The notes: generated by a model from the sequence alone, not told the origin. A DNA stretch of 64,000 nt from Streptomyces sp. 3214.6 (GCF_900129855.1 NZ_LT670819.1:5208001-5272000); one strand, 5' to 3'. Counted from the stretch's first letter, positions 19,379-28,262 are shown. Made by a program: numbers and translations.

Positions 19379-19408
19379 CCCGGTCGGTGACAGAAGTCAC
19401 CGACCGGG
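19379..19408. terminator. bidirectional terminator, purM / DUF3073
   Basis: CCCGGTCGGTGAC (19379-19391) and GTCACCGACCGGG (19396-19408) form a perfect 13-bp stem with an AGAA loop between two convergent genes. Confidence 0.8.
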
Positions 19409-19426
19409 TGGGTGCTCAGTACAAGG

Positions 19427-19687
19427 TCAAGCGCCGCGACGGTGTTGCGAGGAGTCCTCGCCGTCATCCTCGTCGTCGTCCGCCCCGTACAGCTCGGCGT
19501 ACCGGGCGTACGGGTCGTCCTGCTCATCGTCATCGTCATCGTCCTCGAACGGTTGACCGTTCGGCGGAATGTTCGATGGCGATGCGCCCAGCTCTTCGGC
19601 CAGGCGTGAGAGATCCGTCCCGCCGCTGTTGTACTTCAGCTGGCGGGCGACCTTCGCTTGCTTGGCCTTGGCCCGGCCGCGCCCCAT
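19427..19687 (-). CDS. DUF3073 family protein
   Basis: The 86-residue product opens GRGRAKAKQAKVARQLKYN, the basic DUF3073 signature. A TDLSRLAEELG helix and a very acidic tail rich in Asp follow. The family is confined to actinobacteria and has no known function; the charge split suggests a nucleic-acid or ribosome partner, which is inference only. It stands between purM and valine dehydrogenase. The ATG at 19687 fits the family start. Confidence 0.88.
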   Translation of the reverse strand: MGRGRAKAKQAKVARQLKYNSGGTDLSRLAEELGASPSNIPPNGQPFEDDDDDDEQDDPYARYAELYGADDDEDDGEDSSQHRRGA

Positions 19688-19998
19688 GGCTCGACCCCCT
19701 CAACGACGGGGCTCGACGGCCCCAGGTTGACACGCGTTCATGATCCAGGACGGTCTCTCCATAGAGAGCCCGTCGTAGGGCTCCCACGGTACCTGAGCCC
19801 ACGCCCGTACGGTACGTCGCCCGTAGCACGCGCGTCTGCACAGCACCTTTCAGGCGACCCGTCCTTGCTGGTCAGTGGCGATTTTAACCACTTATCGGCG
19901 GCCGACCCGCCGGGAAGAGTGAGAGTTCTCTCCAACTTTCCACCGGCCGGTACCGCCGAAACCCTCGGACGGGTCCCCCTGGGGTCCTTACCGGAACC
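19688..19998. other. intergenic region between vdh and DUF3073
   Basis: The 311 bases carry the end of the vdh transcript and the promoter of the DUF3073 gene, both on the minus strand. No credible ORF is seen. A short AGTGG/CCACT inverted repeat around an AT-rich loop lies near 19875-19895 and may be part of the vdh terminator. Confidence 0.4.
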
Positions 19999-21102
19999 TC
20001 ACCAGCCGCGCGCCTGGGCCGCCTCGTGCATCCGCTGCTCGGCGATCCGGTCGGCCGCCGCGGCCGGCGGAATCCCGTCCTCCTTCGCACGTGCGAAGAT
20101 GTCCAGCGTTGTATCGAAGATCTTCGCGGCCTTCGCCCTGCACCGCTCGAAGTCGAACCCGTGCAGCTCGTCGGCGACCTGGATGACCCCGCCGGCGTTC
20201 ACCACGTAGTCCGGCGCGTAGAGGATCCCGCGGTCGGCGAGGTCCTTCTCCACGCCCGGGTGGGCGAGCTGGTTGTTGGCCGCACCGCAGACGATCCGGG
20301 CGGTCAGCACCGGCACCGAGACGTCGTCGAGCGCCCCGCCGAGCGCGCAGGGCGCGTAGATGTCGAGGCCGTCGACGCGGATCAGCGCCGCGGTGTCGGC
20401 GACCGCCGTCACCCCCTGCGGGTGCCGGTCGAGGATCCGGCGCACGGCGTCCTCGCGGACGTCCGTGATCACGACCTCCGCACCCTCGTCGCGCAGATGC
20501 TCCACGAGGTGGTGGCCGACCTTGCCGACGCCCGCGATGCCGACCTTGCGGCCCCGCAGCGACGGGTCGCCCCAGAGGTGCTGGGCGGAGGCCCGCATGC
20601 CCTGGTAGACGCCGAAGGCCGTCAGCACGGACGAGTCGCCGGCGCCGCCGTTCTCCGGCGAGCGGCCGGTCGTCCAGCGGCACTCGCGCGCCACGACGTC
20701 CATGTCGGCCACGTACGTGCCGACGTCGCAGGCGGTCACGTACCGCCCGCCGAGCGAGGCCACGAAACGGCCGTACGCGAGCAGCAGTGCTTCGGTCTTG
20801 AGCGTGTCGGGATCGCCGATGATCACGGCCTTGCCACCGCCGTGGTCCAGTCCGGCCATGGCGTTCTTGTACGACATCCCGCGCGCGAGGTTCAGGGCGT
20901 CGGCGACGGCCTCCGCCTCGGTCGCGTACGGATAGAAACGGGTACCGCCGAGGGCAGGGCCCAGAGCGGTGGAGTGGAGCGCGATGACGGCCTTGAGGCC
21001 ACTGGCGCGGTCCTGGCAGAGCACGACCTGCTCATGGCCCCCCTGATCCGAGTGGAACAGGGTGTGCAGTACGTCAGCAGGTGCGCCGGATACGTCGGTC
21101 AC
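19999..21102 (-). CDS. vdh: valine (branched-chain amino acid) dehydrogenase
   Basis: The 367-residue NAD-dependent enzyme deaminates valine and related amino acids to 2-oxo acids, feeding branched-chain precursors of fatty acids and polyketides. It belongs to the Glu/Leu/Phe/Val dehydrogenase family. The glycine-rich GGTRFYPY region, the catalytic Lys motif MAGLDHGGGKAVI, the catalytic Asp in TACDVGTYV and the Rossmann GVGKVG are all present. The GTG at 21102 is chosen because GGGAG lies eight bases upstream. A divergent gene starts at 21290, so the 187 bases between hold both promoters. Confidence 0.93.
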   Translation of the reverse strand: MTDVSGAPADVLHTLFHSDQGGHEQVVLCQDRASGLKAVIALHSTALGPALGGTRFYPYATEAEAVADALNLARGMSYKNAMAGLDHGGGKAVIIGDPDTLKTEALLLAYGRFVASLGGRYVTACDVGTYVADMDVVARECRWTTGRSPENGGAGDSSVLTAFGVYQGMRASAQHLWGDPSLRGRKVGIAGVGKVGHHLVEHLRDEGAEVVITDVREDAVRRILDRHPQGVTAVADTAALIRVDGLDIYAPCALGGALDDVSVPVLTARIVCGAANNQLAHPGVEKDLADRGILYAPDYVVNAGGVIQVADELHGFDFERCRAKAAKIFDTTLDIFARAKEDGIPPAAAADRIAEQRMHEAAQARGW

Positions 21103-21289
21103 GGTAGTGACTCCCGGGTAACTAGCGGCGGTCGGGGCGAAGGCACCGTAAGGGTGGCGGGCCTGTGGTCCGAGCGTAGAGCCTGCGTGGCCCGCCGATC
21201 TCGCAGTGTCGGGGATCACCTTCTCGCGGAGTACCGCCGTGCGACGATTTGCAGGGTTTCCTTGTCGGCCGAAGGGGGAGGGAGCAGGC

Positions 21290-22135
21290 GTGCCCAAGGT
21301 GTCCTCGGTGATCGTTCCGTACGCGGTCTATCTGCGCGTGTACGAGCCGCTGGCCGCCTTCCCCGAGCCCGAACGCACCCACTGGGCGAACTACGCCCGC
21401 CGCCCCGAGCTCCCCTCCTACCAGGACGAGCTGCGCCGCGCGCTGGCCGACCTGCTGCCCACCCCGCCGGTCGCCGTGCCGGTGCAGGAGAGCGGCGACG
21501 CGTTCGTGACCGAGGTGGACGGCGTGCTCTGCGTCTGCCCCTGGCGCACCCGGCTGCGCGGCTGGCTGGCGCTGGGCGAGCTGGCCGAGGAGCTGCCCCG
21601 GCCGGTCCTGGAGGCCGCGCTCCCCGAGGTCGTCCGTCTGCAGGCGGCCAAGGACCACGAGCGGTGGCTGGCGCGCAACCCCGACGCCCGCCCGTGGATC
21701 CGTACGGCCGCCTGGCAGGTGCCCCTCAACTGGTTCGTCCTCGTCTCCGACGAGGAGCGGGAGTACGGCAAGGGGACGGCGGCGGAGGTGGCCCCTGTGC
21801 TGCGCTACCGCACGCCGATGGTGCAGGCGCGCCGCAGGGTGGCCCGGTCGCTGCGCACGCTGAAGGACGCCATGGACGAGGGGCCGCTGATCGACGGCCT
21901 GCTGGACGTCGGGCGCTGGCTGGAGGAGTTCCACCCGCGTTCGCTGGTGGAACTGGATTACGGCGGCCTGGTGCATGTCCTGCCGGCCGGCGAGCTGGAG
22001 GACGACCACTCGGCGAAGGACGTGGCCGAGGGCATCGAGGCGCTGCGGCTCGGGGACGGCGCGGCGGCCGGCGAGGCGTACGCGCGGCTCGTGGAGCGAT
22101 GGCGGTCCGTACGGGACCGGCGCTCCGCGAACTGA
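21290..22135 (+). CDS. conserved hypothetical protein, 281 aa
   Basis: I do not recognise a named family. The product opens with a clear beta-type segment (VIVPYAVYLRVYEPLAAF), then EPERTHWANY and a long helical body with several Trp residues. No signal peptide or membrane segment is seen, so it is probably cytoplasmic. The GTG at 21290 is preferred over an upstream in-frame ATG because GGGGGAGGGA lies seven bases before it. It is divergent from vdh and upstream of bldC, an arrangement I recall as conserved in Streptomyces. A short CCCCG/CGGGG hairpin (22168-22181) follows the stop. Confidence 0.75.
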   Translation: MPKVSSVIVPYAVYLRVYEPLAAFPEPERTHWANYARRPELPSYQDELRRALADLLPTPPVAVPVQESGDAFVTEVDGVLCVCPWRTRLRGWLALGELAEELPRPVLEAALPEVVRLQAAKDHERWLARNPDARPWIRTAAWQVPLNWFVLVSDEEREYGKGTAAEVAPVLRYRTPMVQARRRVARSLRTLKDAMDEGPLIDGLLDVGRWLEEFHPRSLVELDYGGLVHVLPAGELEDDHSAKDVAEGIEALRLGDGAAAGEAYARLVERWRSVRDRRSAN

Positions 22136-22250
22136 GTCGACCCCGCGAAGCCGGCCCGCCAAGCCGGCCCCGCGAACGGGGTTGGGCCTCCGCTTTGACC
22201 TTCGGCCGCTGTGAACTGACGATGTGACAGGGGCGACAGCGCTTTCATAA

Positions 22251-22264
22251 GTGACGTACGTCAC
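22251..22264. promoter_or_regulatory. 14-bp perfect palindrome, candidate operator
   Basis: GTGACGTACGTCAC is fully self-complementary. It lies in the non-coding region about 500 bases before bldC, where a dimeric regulator could bind. The binding protein is not known. Confidence 0.5.
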
Positions 22265-22512
22265 GGCCATGGAGCGGTCGGACAGCGTACCGTCAACCGC
22301 ACTTCACGGAACTGACGGGACGTAGGTCCCGATCCGGGCTTTTGTCGCAAGGGTGACGGACCGCACGTACGCGGCCCTTGCGCCACTTGCCCATCCTCGT
22401 GCCAAAATAGGACAAGGAGTCCGGGGAGGGCTCCTCCGCCTACTTATGCTCCACTGTGGGGGGAAATCTCAGCATTGCACGCTTTGGGGGGTCTCGTGAC
22501 TCCTGATCGCCC

Positions 22513-22531
22513 CTGTGACTGATCGTCACAG
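22513..22531. promoter_or_regulatory. CRP-like inverted repeat upstream of bldC
   Basis: CTGTGAC-TGATC-GTCACAG is a perfect 7-bp dyad. It contains TGTGA-N7-TCACA, one base wider than the classical CRP spacing. A CRP/FNR-type regulator is one possibility. Confidence 0.45.
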
Positions 22532-22731
22532 TGGCGTGACTGTCCGCTATGGCATGGTCCATCGGCTTCCGTCGCCGATGAACACCTGGGGGGCAATTCC
22601 ATCGGTTTGGCCGACGCGGCTGGACAGATGGTGTAGTTGTAGTGCCGAGGACAAGCCGTTCGTCCTATAACCGACTCGACTCGCGTCCGCCATTTCGGGC
22701 AACGCGGGTCAAGGTGCAGAATTTAGAGGAA

Positions 22732-22753
22732 AGAACCGAGAAGGTTCGGTTCT
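22732..22753 (+). promoter_or_regulatory. hairpin directly upstream of the bldC ribosome binding site
   Basis: AGAACCG (22732-22738) pairs with CGGTTCT (22747-22753). An alternative GAACC/GGTTC stem (22733-22737 and 22743-22747) is mutually exclusive with it. The GAGGAGG ribosome binding site begins three bases later, so folding could affect translation. Confidence 0.4.
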
Positions 22754-22769
22754 CCCGAGGAGGCCGCTC

Positions 22770-22976
22770 ATGACCGCTCGCACCCCTGATGCTGAGCCGC
22801 TGCTGACCCCGGCTGAGGTCGCCACCATGTTCCGTGTGGACCCGAAGACGGTCACGCGGTGGGCGAAGGCCGGCAAGCTCACGTCGATTCGTACGCTCGG
22901 CGGACACCGCCGTTATCGCGAGGCCGAGGTCCGCGCACTGCTTGCGGGCATCCCGCAGCAGCGCAGCGAGGCCTGA
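22770..22976 (+). CDS. bldC: developmental regulator BldC
   Basis: The 68-residue MerR-like DNA-binding protein holds back the onset of aerial growth and sporulation in Streptomyces and works as head-to-tail multimers on DNA. It consists almost wholly of a winged helix: LLTPAEVATMFRVDPKTVTRWAK, then LGGHRRYREAEV. No effector-binding or dimerisation domain is present, as known for BldC. The ATG follows an ideal GAGGAGG. A strong terminator closes the gene (23094-23133), and the leader is long and rich in inverted repeats. Confidence 0.97.
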   Translation: MTARTPDAEPLLTPAEVATMFRVDPKTVTRWAKAGKLTSIRTLGGHRRYREAEVRALLAGIPQQRSEA

Positions 22977-23449
22977 ACAACTTAATAACCGGGCAACACG
23001 TCAGGTCCCCCAACCTGTTCGGACGCCCGGAACGCAGCTCCAAGCGACGTGGGTCCTGCCCCAACAGGCCCCTCGCCCACTGGGAACGTCGTCGATCGCG
23101 CTGGACTCCGCCGGGTCCAGCGCGATCTTTTTTGTGCGCTTGAGACGGCTCGAGCCCCCTCGCAGGGTCGTATCAGGTGACTCTGTGATCGACCTTGTCG
23201 GACTCTGGGGAGGCTCTGGGAGGGCTCCTGGGGGCATCCATCGGACTTCCTCCGGACATCCTCCCGAGTGGTGCAATTGCACATATAAAATTGACCAGTT
23301 GTAGGAGACGGGTAAGAACCCATGTTTTCAAAACTCATGCGGTGACACCCGTCACATGCCAGGGGCCTTGTCGCCTCTGACTCGTGTGAGCTAAAGGGGG
23401 TTGGGCGGGGTCGGGGTCGGGACCGGGGCGGTAGGTCACGCGGTGCCGG
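22977..23449. other. intergenic region bldC to DUF6274 gene
   Basis: Apart from the bldC terminator (23094-23133), these 473 bases hold no credible gene. Around 23271-23355 the DNA is AT-rich for this genome. It carries a perfect palindrome GTGCAATTGCAC (23271-23282), a TTGACC hexamer (23291-23296) and a GTGAC-N4-GTCAC dyad (23342-23355). This looks like a promoter or operator without an annotated product. Confidence 0.5.
23094..23133 (+). terminator. bldC intrinsic terminator
   Basis: GATCGCGCTGGAC (23094-23106) pairs perfectly with GTCCAGCGCGATC (23115-23127) around an eight-base loop. It runs into seven T residues (23127-23133). Confidence 0.95.
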
Positions 23450-23641
23450 TCACGCCGTGGACGGGCCCTCCCCCTCGACGGCTCCCTCGGGGGCCTGGGC
23501 GCCCCGTGTGGCGCCGTCCATCGCCAGCCGCTGTAAGCGGTGGCAGATCAGGCAGTGGCGGGTCAGATGCCCGTAGGACGACGCGGCCGACAGATGCGCG
23601 CGGAGCAGCGCCCGCGTCTCGTGCCTGACCGATGCCGCCAT
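23450..23641 (-). CDS. small DUF6274-like protein
   Basis: The 63-residue product begins AASVRHETRALLRAHLSAA and has a compact His/Cys motif, HLTRHCLICHRL. The two Cys two residues apart and nearby His could bind zinc. I recall this as a Streptomyces-specific family of unknown function (DUF6274). The ATG at 23641 is set by an ideal GGAGGTGGGG immediately upstream; a longer frame exists but lacks such a site. The product may overlap a shadow frame on the other strand, which looks non-coding. Confidence 0.65.
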   Translation of the reverse strand: MAASVRHETRALLRAHLSAASSYGHLTRHCLICHRLQRLAMDGATRGAQAPEGAVEGEGPSTA

Positions 23642-23773
23642 ACCCCACCTCCATGGGGGCCACGCGGGAACGGGCCCTGAGATCTGGGTACCGGCCCAAT
23701 GTGACGCCGTCAAGGGCGCGCCTCAGGAGACAGAAAAGCCCGAATCCGAAGATCCGGGCTCCTCCGCACGAAG

Positions 23774-23808
23774 AAGGCCCGCTTCCCGGTACGGGATGCG
23801 GGCCTTCG
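23774..23808 (-). terminator. terminator downstream of tRNA-Asp
   Basis: GAAGGCCCGC (23774-23783) and GCGGGCCTTC (23799-23808) form a 10-bp stem, with a short inner CCCGT/ACGGG-type pairing. It follows the minus-strand tRNA-Asp by 12 bases. Confidence 0.65.
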
Positions 23809-23820
23809 TTCGTTTCACTG

Positions 23821-23895
23821 CGGTCCTGACGGGATTTGAACCCGCGGCCTCCACCTTGACAGGGTGGCGAGCACTCCAAACTGCTCCACAGGACC
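23821..23895 (-). tRNA. tRNA-Asp(GTC), copy 1
   Basis: A 75-base minus-strand tRNA has acceptor GGTCCTG/CAGGACC, anticodon loop CTGTCAA (GTC), T-loop TTCAAAT and discriminator G. CCA is not encoded. It is identical to the copy at 28188-28262. Confidence 0.95.
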
Positions 23896-23989
23896 AGGTT
23901 TTGCGGCACTTGATGTTGCGTTGTGCTGCGAGAAGGACTGTACAGGAGGGTGAGCCCGCTGGTCGAACTCACCCTGAGTACAGGAGCCG

Positions 23990-26900
23990 TCACGGCGCCG
24001 CCGCGTCGATCGCCTTCACGATCCGCTTGTCGGAGACGGGGTACGCCGTGCCCAGCGCGTGGGCGAAGTAGCTGACCCGGAGCTCCTCGATCATCCAGCG
24101 GATGTCCAGCACCGAGGAGGGGACCGGCCGGCCCTGCGGGAGTTGTTCCAGCAGCCAGGCGTACTCGTCCTGCATCTCGTGGACCTTCTCCATGCGGCTG
24201 GTGTCCCGCTGCACGCCGGTCGGCATCTGCTGCAGCCGCCGGTCCACAGCCACCAGGTAGCGCATCAGGTCGGGGAGCCGGCGCAGGCCCGCCCAGGTCA
24301 CGAAGCCCGGCTTCACGAGGCCGTCCAGCTGCCCCCGCACGTCCGTCAGGTTTGCCAGCAGCACGGGACTGCGTACGCCCTTCAGACGGCGCTCACACGC
24401 CTGCCAGGCGGCCAGGACCTGCTGCACCTGTCCGACCGTCCGCGCCGTCATGTCGACGATCTCCGCGCGCACCTTGTCGTACAGCTTCCGGTACGACTCC
24501 TCGTCCCACGCCGGCCCGCCGAAGTCGGCGATCAGCCGGTCCGCGGCCGCCATCGCGCAGTCGTCGAACAGCGCCTGGATGGAACCGTGCGGATTCGCGG
24601 ACAGCGCGAGCTTCTGGGCGTTCGTCAACTTCTCGGATGCGAACTTTGCCGGGTTGACCGGGATGTTGCGCAGGATCAGCCGACGCGTGCCCTTCCACAT
24701 CGCCTCCGCCTGCTCCGCCTCCGTGTCGAAAAGGCGTACGGAGACCGTGTCGCCGTCGTCGACCAGCGCCGGGTACGCCTTCACCGGCTGGCCGGCGCGA
24801 CGGGTTTCGAAGACGCGGGTGAGCGCGCCGATCGTCCAGTCGGTCAGGCCCGAACGCTCCAGGGCCTCGCCGCCCTGCTGTTCGGCGGTGGCCGCGGCCG
24901 CCTGCGAGATCGCCTGCCTCGCCTTCGGCTTCAGCCGGAGCTTCAACGACTCCAGGTCCTTGTCCTCGGCCAGCTTGCGGCGCCGCTCGTCGACGATCCG
25001 GAAGGTGATCTTCAGATGGTCCGGGAGTCGCGACCAGTCGAAGTCCTCCGCCTCGAACGGGACGCCGACCATGCGTTTCAGGTCGCGGGCCATCGCCGTG
25101 GTGAGCGGCTCCTGGAGAGGCACCGCCTGGTCCAGGAAACGCTGCGCGAAGTTCGGCGCCGGCACGTAGTTGCGGCGGATCGGCTTCGGGAGGGAACGGA
25201 TCAGCTCCGTGACGACCTCCTCGCGCAGACCGGGGATCTGCCAGTCGAAACCTTCGCCCGTCACCTGGTTGAGGACCTGGAGCGGGATGTGGACCGTCAC
25301 GCCGTCGGCGTCCGCACCCGGTTCGAACTGGTACGTGACCCGGAACTTCAGCGGGCCCTGCCGCCACGAGTCCGGATAGTCGGCCTTCGTGACCGCCTCC
25401 GCCGACTCCCGGATGAGCATCTCCCGCTCGAAGTCCAGGAAGTCGGGCTGCTCGTGTCGTTTGTGCTTCCACCACGAGTCGAAGTGCGCGCCGGACACCA
25501 CGTGTTCGGGCACCCGCTGCTCGTAGAAGTCGAACAGGGTGTCGTCGTCGACGACGATGTCCCGGCGCCGGGCCCGGTGCTCCAGTTCCTCGACCTCGCT
25601 GAGGAGCCGGCGGTTGTCGGCGAAGAACTTGTGGTGCGTACGCCAGTCGCCCTCGACCAGCGCATTGCGGATGAACAGCTCGCGCGAGGTCTCCGGGTCG
25701 ATCCGGCCGTAGTTGACCTTCCGCTGGGCGATGATCGGCACGCCGTACAGCGTGACCTTCTCGTCCGCCATCACGGCCGCCTGGTCCTTCTCCCAGCGCG
25801 GCTCGCTGTATGTCCGCTTCAGGAGATGCCCGGCGAGCGGTTCGACCCACTCCGGCTCGATCTTCGCGTTGACGCGGGCCCACAGCCGGCTCGTCTCCAC
25901 CAGCTCGGCGGACATCACGAAGCGCGGCTGCTTCTTGAACAGGGCCGAGCCCGGGAAGATCGCGAACTTGGCGCTGCGCGCGCCCAGGTACTCGTTCTTG
26001 TTGCCGTCCTTCACGTCTTTCATGCCGATGTGCGAGAGCAGACCGGCGAGGAGGGAGACGTGGACGTTCTGCTCGGCCGCGTCCTCCTCGTTCAGATGGA
26101 TCCCCATCTGCTTGGCGACCGTGCGCAGCTGCGTGTAGATGTCCTGCCACTCACGGATGCGCAGGAAGTTCAGGTACTCCTGCTTGCACATACGTCGGAA
26201 GGAGGAGGAGCCGCGCTCCTTCTGCTGCTCGCGGACGTACCGCCACAGGTTGAGGTAGGCGAGGAAGTCGCTGGTCTCGTCCTTGAAGCGGGCGTGCTGC
26301 TGGTCGGCCTGCGTCTGCTTGTCGGCAGGGCGCTCGCGCGGATCCTGGATGGACAGCGCGGCGGCTATGACCATGACCTCGCGCACACAGCCGTTCTTGT
26401 CGGCCTCCAGGACCATCCTGGCCAGGCGGGGGTCGACGGGCAGCTGGGCCAGCTTGCGGCCGGTCTGCGTCAGTCGCTTGCGGGGGTCCTTCTGGGCCGG
26501 GTCGAGCGCCCCCAGCTCCTGGAGCAGCTGAACGCCGTCGCGGATGTTGCGGTGGTCCGGCGGGTCGATGAACGGGAACTTCTCGATCTCGCCCAGGCCC
26601 GCCGCGGTCATCTGCAGGATGACGCTCGCCAGGTTCGTACGGAGGATCTCCGCGTCCGTGAACTCCGGACGGGCCAGGAAGTCGTCCTCGTCGTACAGGC
26701 GGATGCAGATGCCGTCGCTGGTACGGCCGCAGCGGCCCTTGCGCTGGTTGGCGCTGGCCTGCGAGATGGGCTCGATCGGCAGCCGCTGGACCTTGGTGCG
26801 ATGGCTGTAGCGGCTGATGCGGGCGAAGCCGGGGTCGATGACGTACTTGATGCCCGGGACGGTCAGTGATGTCTCGGCCACGTTCGTGGCCAGAACGATC

Positions 26901-27973
26901 CTGCGACCTGTGTGCGGCTGGAACACCCGGTGCTGCTCGGCGTGCGACAGCCGGGCGTAGAGCGGCAGTACTTCGGTGAACCGGTACTTCTTCTTCTCGA
27001 GCGCGTCCGCGGTGTCGCGGATCTCCCGCTCACCGGAGAGGAAGACGAGGATGTCGCCCTTTCCCTCGGCCTGGAGCTCCTCGACCGCGTCGCAGATGGC
27101 GGTGATCTGGTCGCGGTCGGCGTCGTCGGAGTCCTCTTCGAGGAGCGGCCGGTAACGGACCTCCACCGGGTATGTCCGCCCGCTGACCTCGACGATCGGG
27201 GCGTCGCCGAAGTGCCTGGAGAAACGCTCCGGGTCGATGGTCGCGGAGGTGATGACGACCTTGAGATCCGGACGGCGGGGCAGTAGCTGGGCGAGGTAGC
27301 CCAGCAGGAAGTCGATGTTGAGGGACCGCTCGTGGGCCTCGTCGATGATGATCGTGTCGTAGGCGCGCAGCTCACGGTCGGTCTGGATCTCCGCGAGGAG
27401 GATGCCGTCCGTCATCAGCTTCACGAAGGTGGCGTCCGGGTTCACCTGGTCGGTGAACCGCACCTTCCAGCCGACGGCCTCACCGAGTGGCGTCCGGAGC
27501 TCCTCCGCGACCCGCTCGGCGACCGTACGGGCGGCGATACGACGGGGCTGGGTGTGCCCGATCATGCCGCGGACGCCGCGCCCCAGCTCGAGACAGATCT
27601 TCGGGATCTGGGTCGTCTTGCCGGACCCGGTCTCACCGGCGACGATCACGACCTGGTGATCACGGATGGCGGCCGCGATCTCGTCCTTCTTCTGGCTGAC
27701 CGGAAGCTGCTCGGGATACGACACGGCCGGCACACGGCCGCGCCGCAGCGCCATCCGCTCCTCGACCTGCGCGACCTCCGCCTCGATCTCGGCGAGGACG
27801 GCGGCACGGGCCTCCGGCTTGCGGATCCGGCGCGCGCCTTCGAGCCTGCGCCCGAGCCGATGCGCGTCGCGCAGGGACAGCTCGGCCAGGCGGGGAGCGA
27901 GAGCGCCGAGGGCGGGAGTACCGAGGGCGGGAGTACCCGGAGCGGGGGCGCCGGGGGCGGGGTGCGTAGACAT
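23990..27973 (-). CDS. hrpA: ATP-dependent RNA helicase HrpA
   Basis: The 1327-residue DEAH-box helicase unwinds RNA 3' to 5'. Residues 1-90 are an Ala/Pro-rich then helical lead. Core motifs run in order: GETGSGKTT (motif I), TQPRRIAA (Ia), DEAH, SATIDPERF, LATNVAETSL and QRKGRCGR (VI). The HA2, OB-fold and long HrpA-specific C-terminal domain (DUF3418) follow, giving the usual length of about 1300. The gene is flanked by tRNA-Asp on one side and a Phe/Asp/Glu tRNA cluster on the other, all on the same strand. HrpA is known in E. coli for fimbrial mRNA processing and rescue of stalled ribosomes. Confidence 0.95.
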   Translation of the reverse strand: MSTHPAPGAPAPGTPALGTPALGALAPRLAELSLRDAHRLGRRLEGARRIRKPEARAAVLAEIEAEVAQVEERMALRRGRVPAVSYPEQLPVSQKKDEIAAAIRDHQVVIVAGETGSGKTTQIPKICLELGRGVRGMIGHTQPRRIAARTVAERVAEELRTPLGEAVGWKVRFTDQVNPDATFVKLMTDGILLAEIQTDRELRAYDTIIIDEAHERSLNIDFLLGYLAQLLPRRPDLKVVITSATIDPERFSRHFGDAPIVEVSGRTYPVEVRYRPLLEEDSDDADRDQITAICDAVEELQAEGKGDILVFLSGEREIRDTADALEKKKYRFTEVLPLYARLSHAEQHRVFQPHTGRRIVLATNVAETSLTVPGIKYVIDPGFARISRYSHRTKVQRLPIEPISQASANQRKGRCGRTSDGICIRLYDEDDFLARPEFTDAEILRTNLASVILQMTAAGLGEIEKFPFIDPPDHRNIRDGVQLLQELGALDPAQKDPRKRLTQTGRKLAQLPVDPRLARMVLEADKNGCVREVMVIAAALSIQDPRERPADKQTQADQQHARFKDETSDFLAYLNLWRYVREQQKERGSSSFRRMCKQEYLNFLRIREWQDIYTQLRTVAKQMGIHLNEEDAAEQNVHVSLLAGLLSHIGMKDVKDGNKNEYLGARSAKFAIFPGSALFKKQPRFVMSAELVETSRLWARVNAKIEPEWVEPLAGHLLKRTYSEPRWEKDQAAVMADEKVTLYGVPIIAQRKVNYGRIDPETSRELFIRNALVEGDWRTHHKFFADNRRLLSEVEELEHRARRRDIVVDDDTLFDFYEQRVPEHVVSGAHFDSWWKHKRHEQPDFLDFEREMLIRESAEAVTKADYPDSWRQGPLKFRVTYQFEPGADADGVTVHIPLQVLNQVTGEGFDWQIPGLREEVVTELIRSLPKPIRRNYVPAPNFAQRFLDQAVPLQEPLTTAMARDLKRMVGVPFEAEDFDWSRLPDHLKITFRIVDERRRKLAEDKDLESLKLRLKPKARQAISQAAAATAEQQGGEALERSGLTDWTIGALTRVFETRRAGQPVKAYPALVDDGDTVSVRLFDTEAEQAEAMWKGTRRLILRNIPVNPAKFASEKLTNAQKLALSANPHGSIQALFDDCAMAAADRLIADFGGPAWDEESYRKLYDKVRAEIVDMTARTVGQVQQVLAAWQACERRLKGVRSPVLLANLTDVRGQLDGLVKPGFVTWAGLRRLPDLMRYLVAVDRRLQQMPTGVQRDTSRMEKVHEMQDEYAWLLEQLPQGRPVPSSVLDIRWMIEELRVSYFAHALGTAYPVSDKRIVKAIDAAAP

Positions 27974-28051
27974 ACGCGATCCAGGATCTCATCTTGGCGA
28001 AAGACTGGGCGAGTGCTTTTGGGGCCGCCTCGCCTGACGCGGAGCGCCGAA

Positions 28052-28079
28052 AACCCCCTCCAGTTTCCCGGAGGGGGTT
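28052..28079 (-). terminator. terminator of the tRNA Glu-Asp-Phe cluster
   Basis: AACCCCCTCC (28052-28061) pairs with GGAGGGGGTT (28070-28079) around an eight-base loop. On the minus strand the stem runs into TTTTCG. Confidence 0.85.
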
Positions 28080-28089
28080 CTCGTTCTTG

Positions 28090-28163
28090 TGGCTGGGGCC
28101 GGGGTCGAACCGGCGACCTATCGCTTTTCAGGCGATCGCTCGTACCAACTGAGCTACCCAGCC
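28090..28163 (-). tRNA. tRNA-Phe(GAA)
   Basis: A 74-base cloverleaf has acceptor GGCTGGG/CCCAGCC, D-loop AGTTGGTAC, anticodon loop CTGAAAA (GAA), a TTCGACC T-loop and discriminator A. It is last in a three-tRNA cluster read Glu, Asp, Phe. Confidence 0.95.
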
Positions 28164-28187
28164 ACGAGGTTTCACGTGAAACCTCAG

Positions 28188-28262
28188 CGGTCCTGACGGG
28201 ATTTGAACCCGCGGCCTCCACCTTGACAGGGTGGCGAGCACTCCAAACTGCTCCACAGGACC
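28188..28262 (-). tRNA. tRNA-Asp(GTC), copy 2
   Basis: Identical over the whole gene to the copy at 23821-23895, in the same orientation. The pair therefore forms direct repeats on either side of hrpA. Confidence 0.95.

Larger units (their letters stand above)
22136..22769. other. 634-bp intergenic region and long leader upstream of bldC
   Basis: No credible ORF is seen. The region holds a weak hairpin at 22168-22181 and a perfect 14-base palindrome GTGACGTACGTCAC (22251-22264). It also has a CTGTGAC-N5-GTCACAG inverted repeat (22513-22531) and a hairpin just before the bldC ribosome binding site (22732-22753). The density of dyads suggests heavy control of bldC. Confidence 0.6.

Noticed and set aside
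24059..26869. 936-codon frame on the plus strand
   Set aside because: It is the antisense shadow of hrpA, whose helicase motifs are unmistakable.
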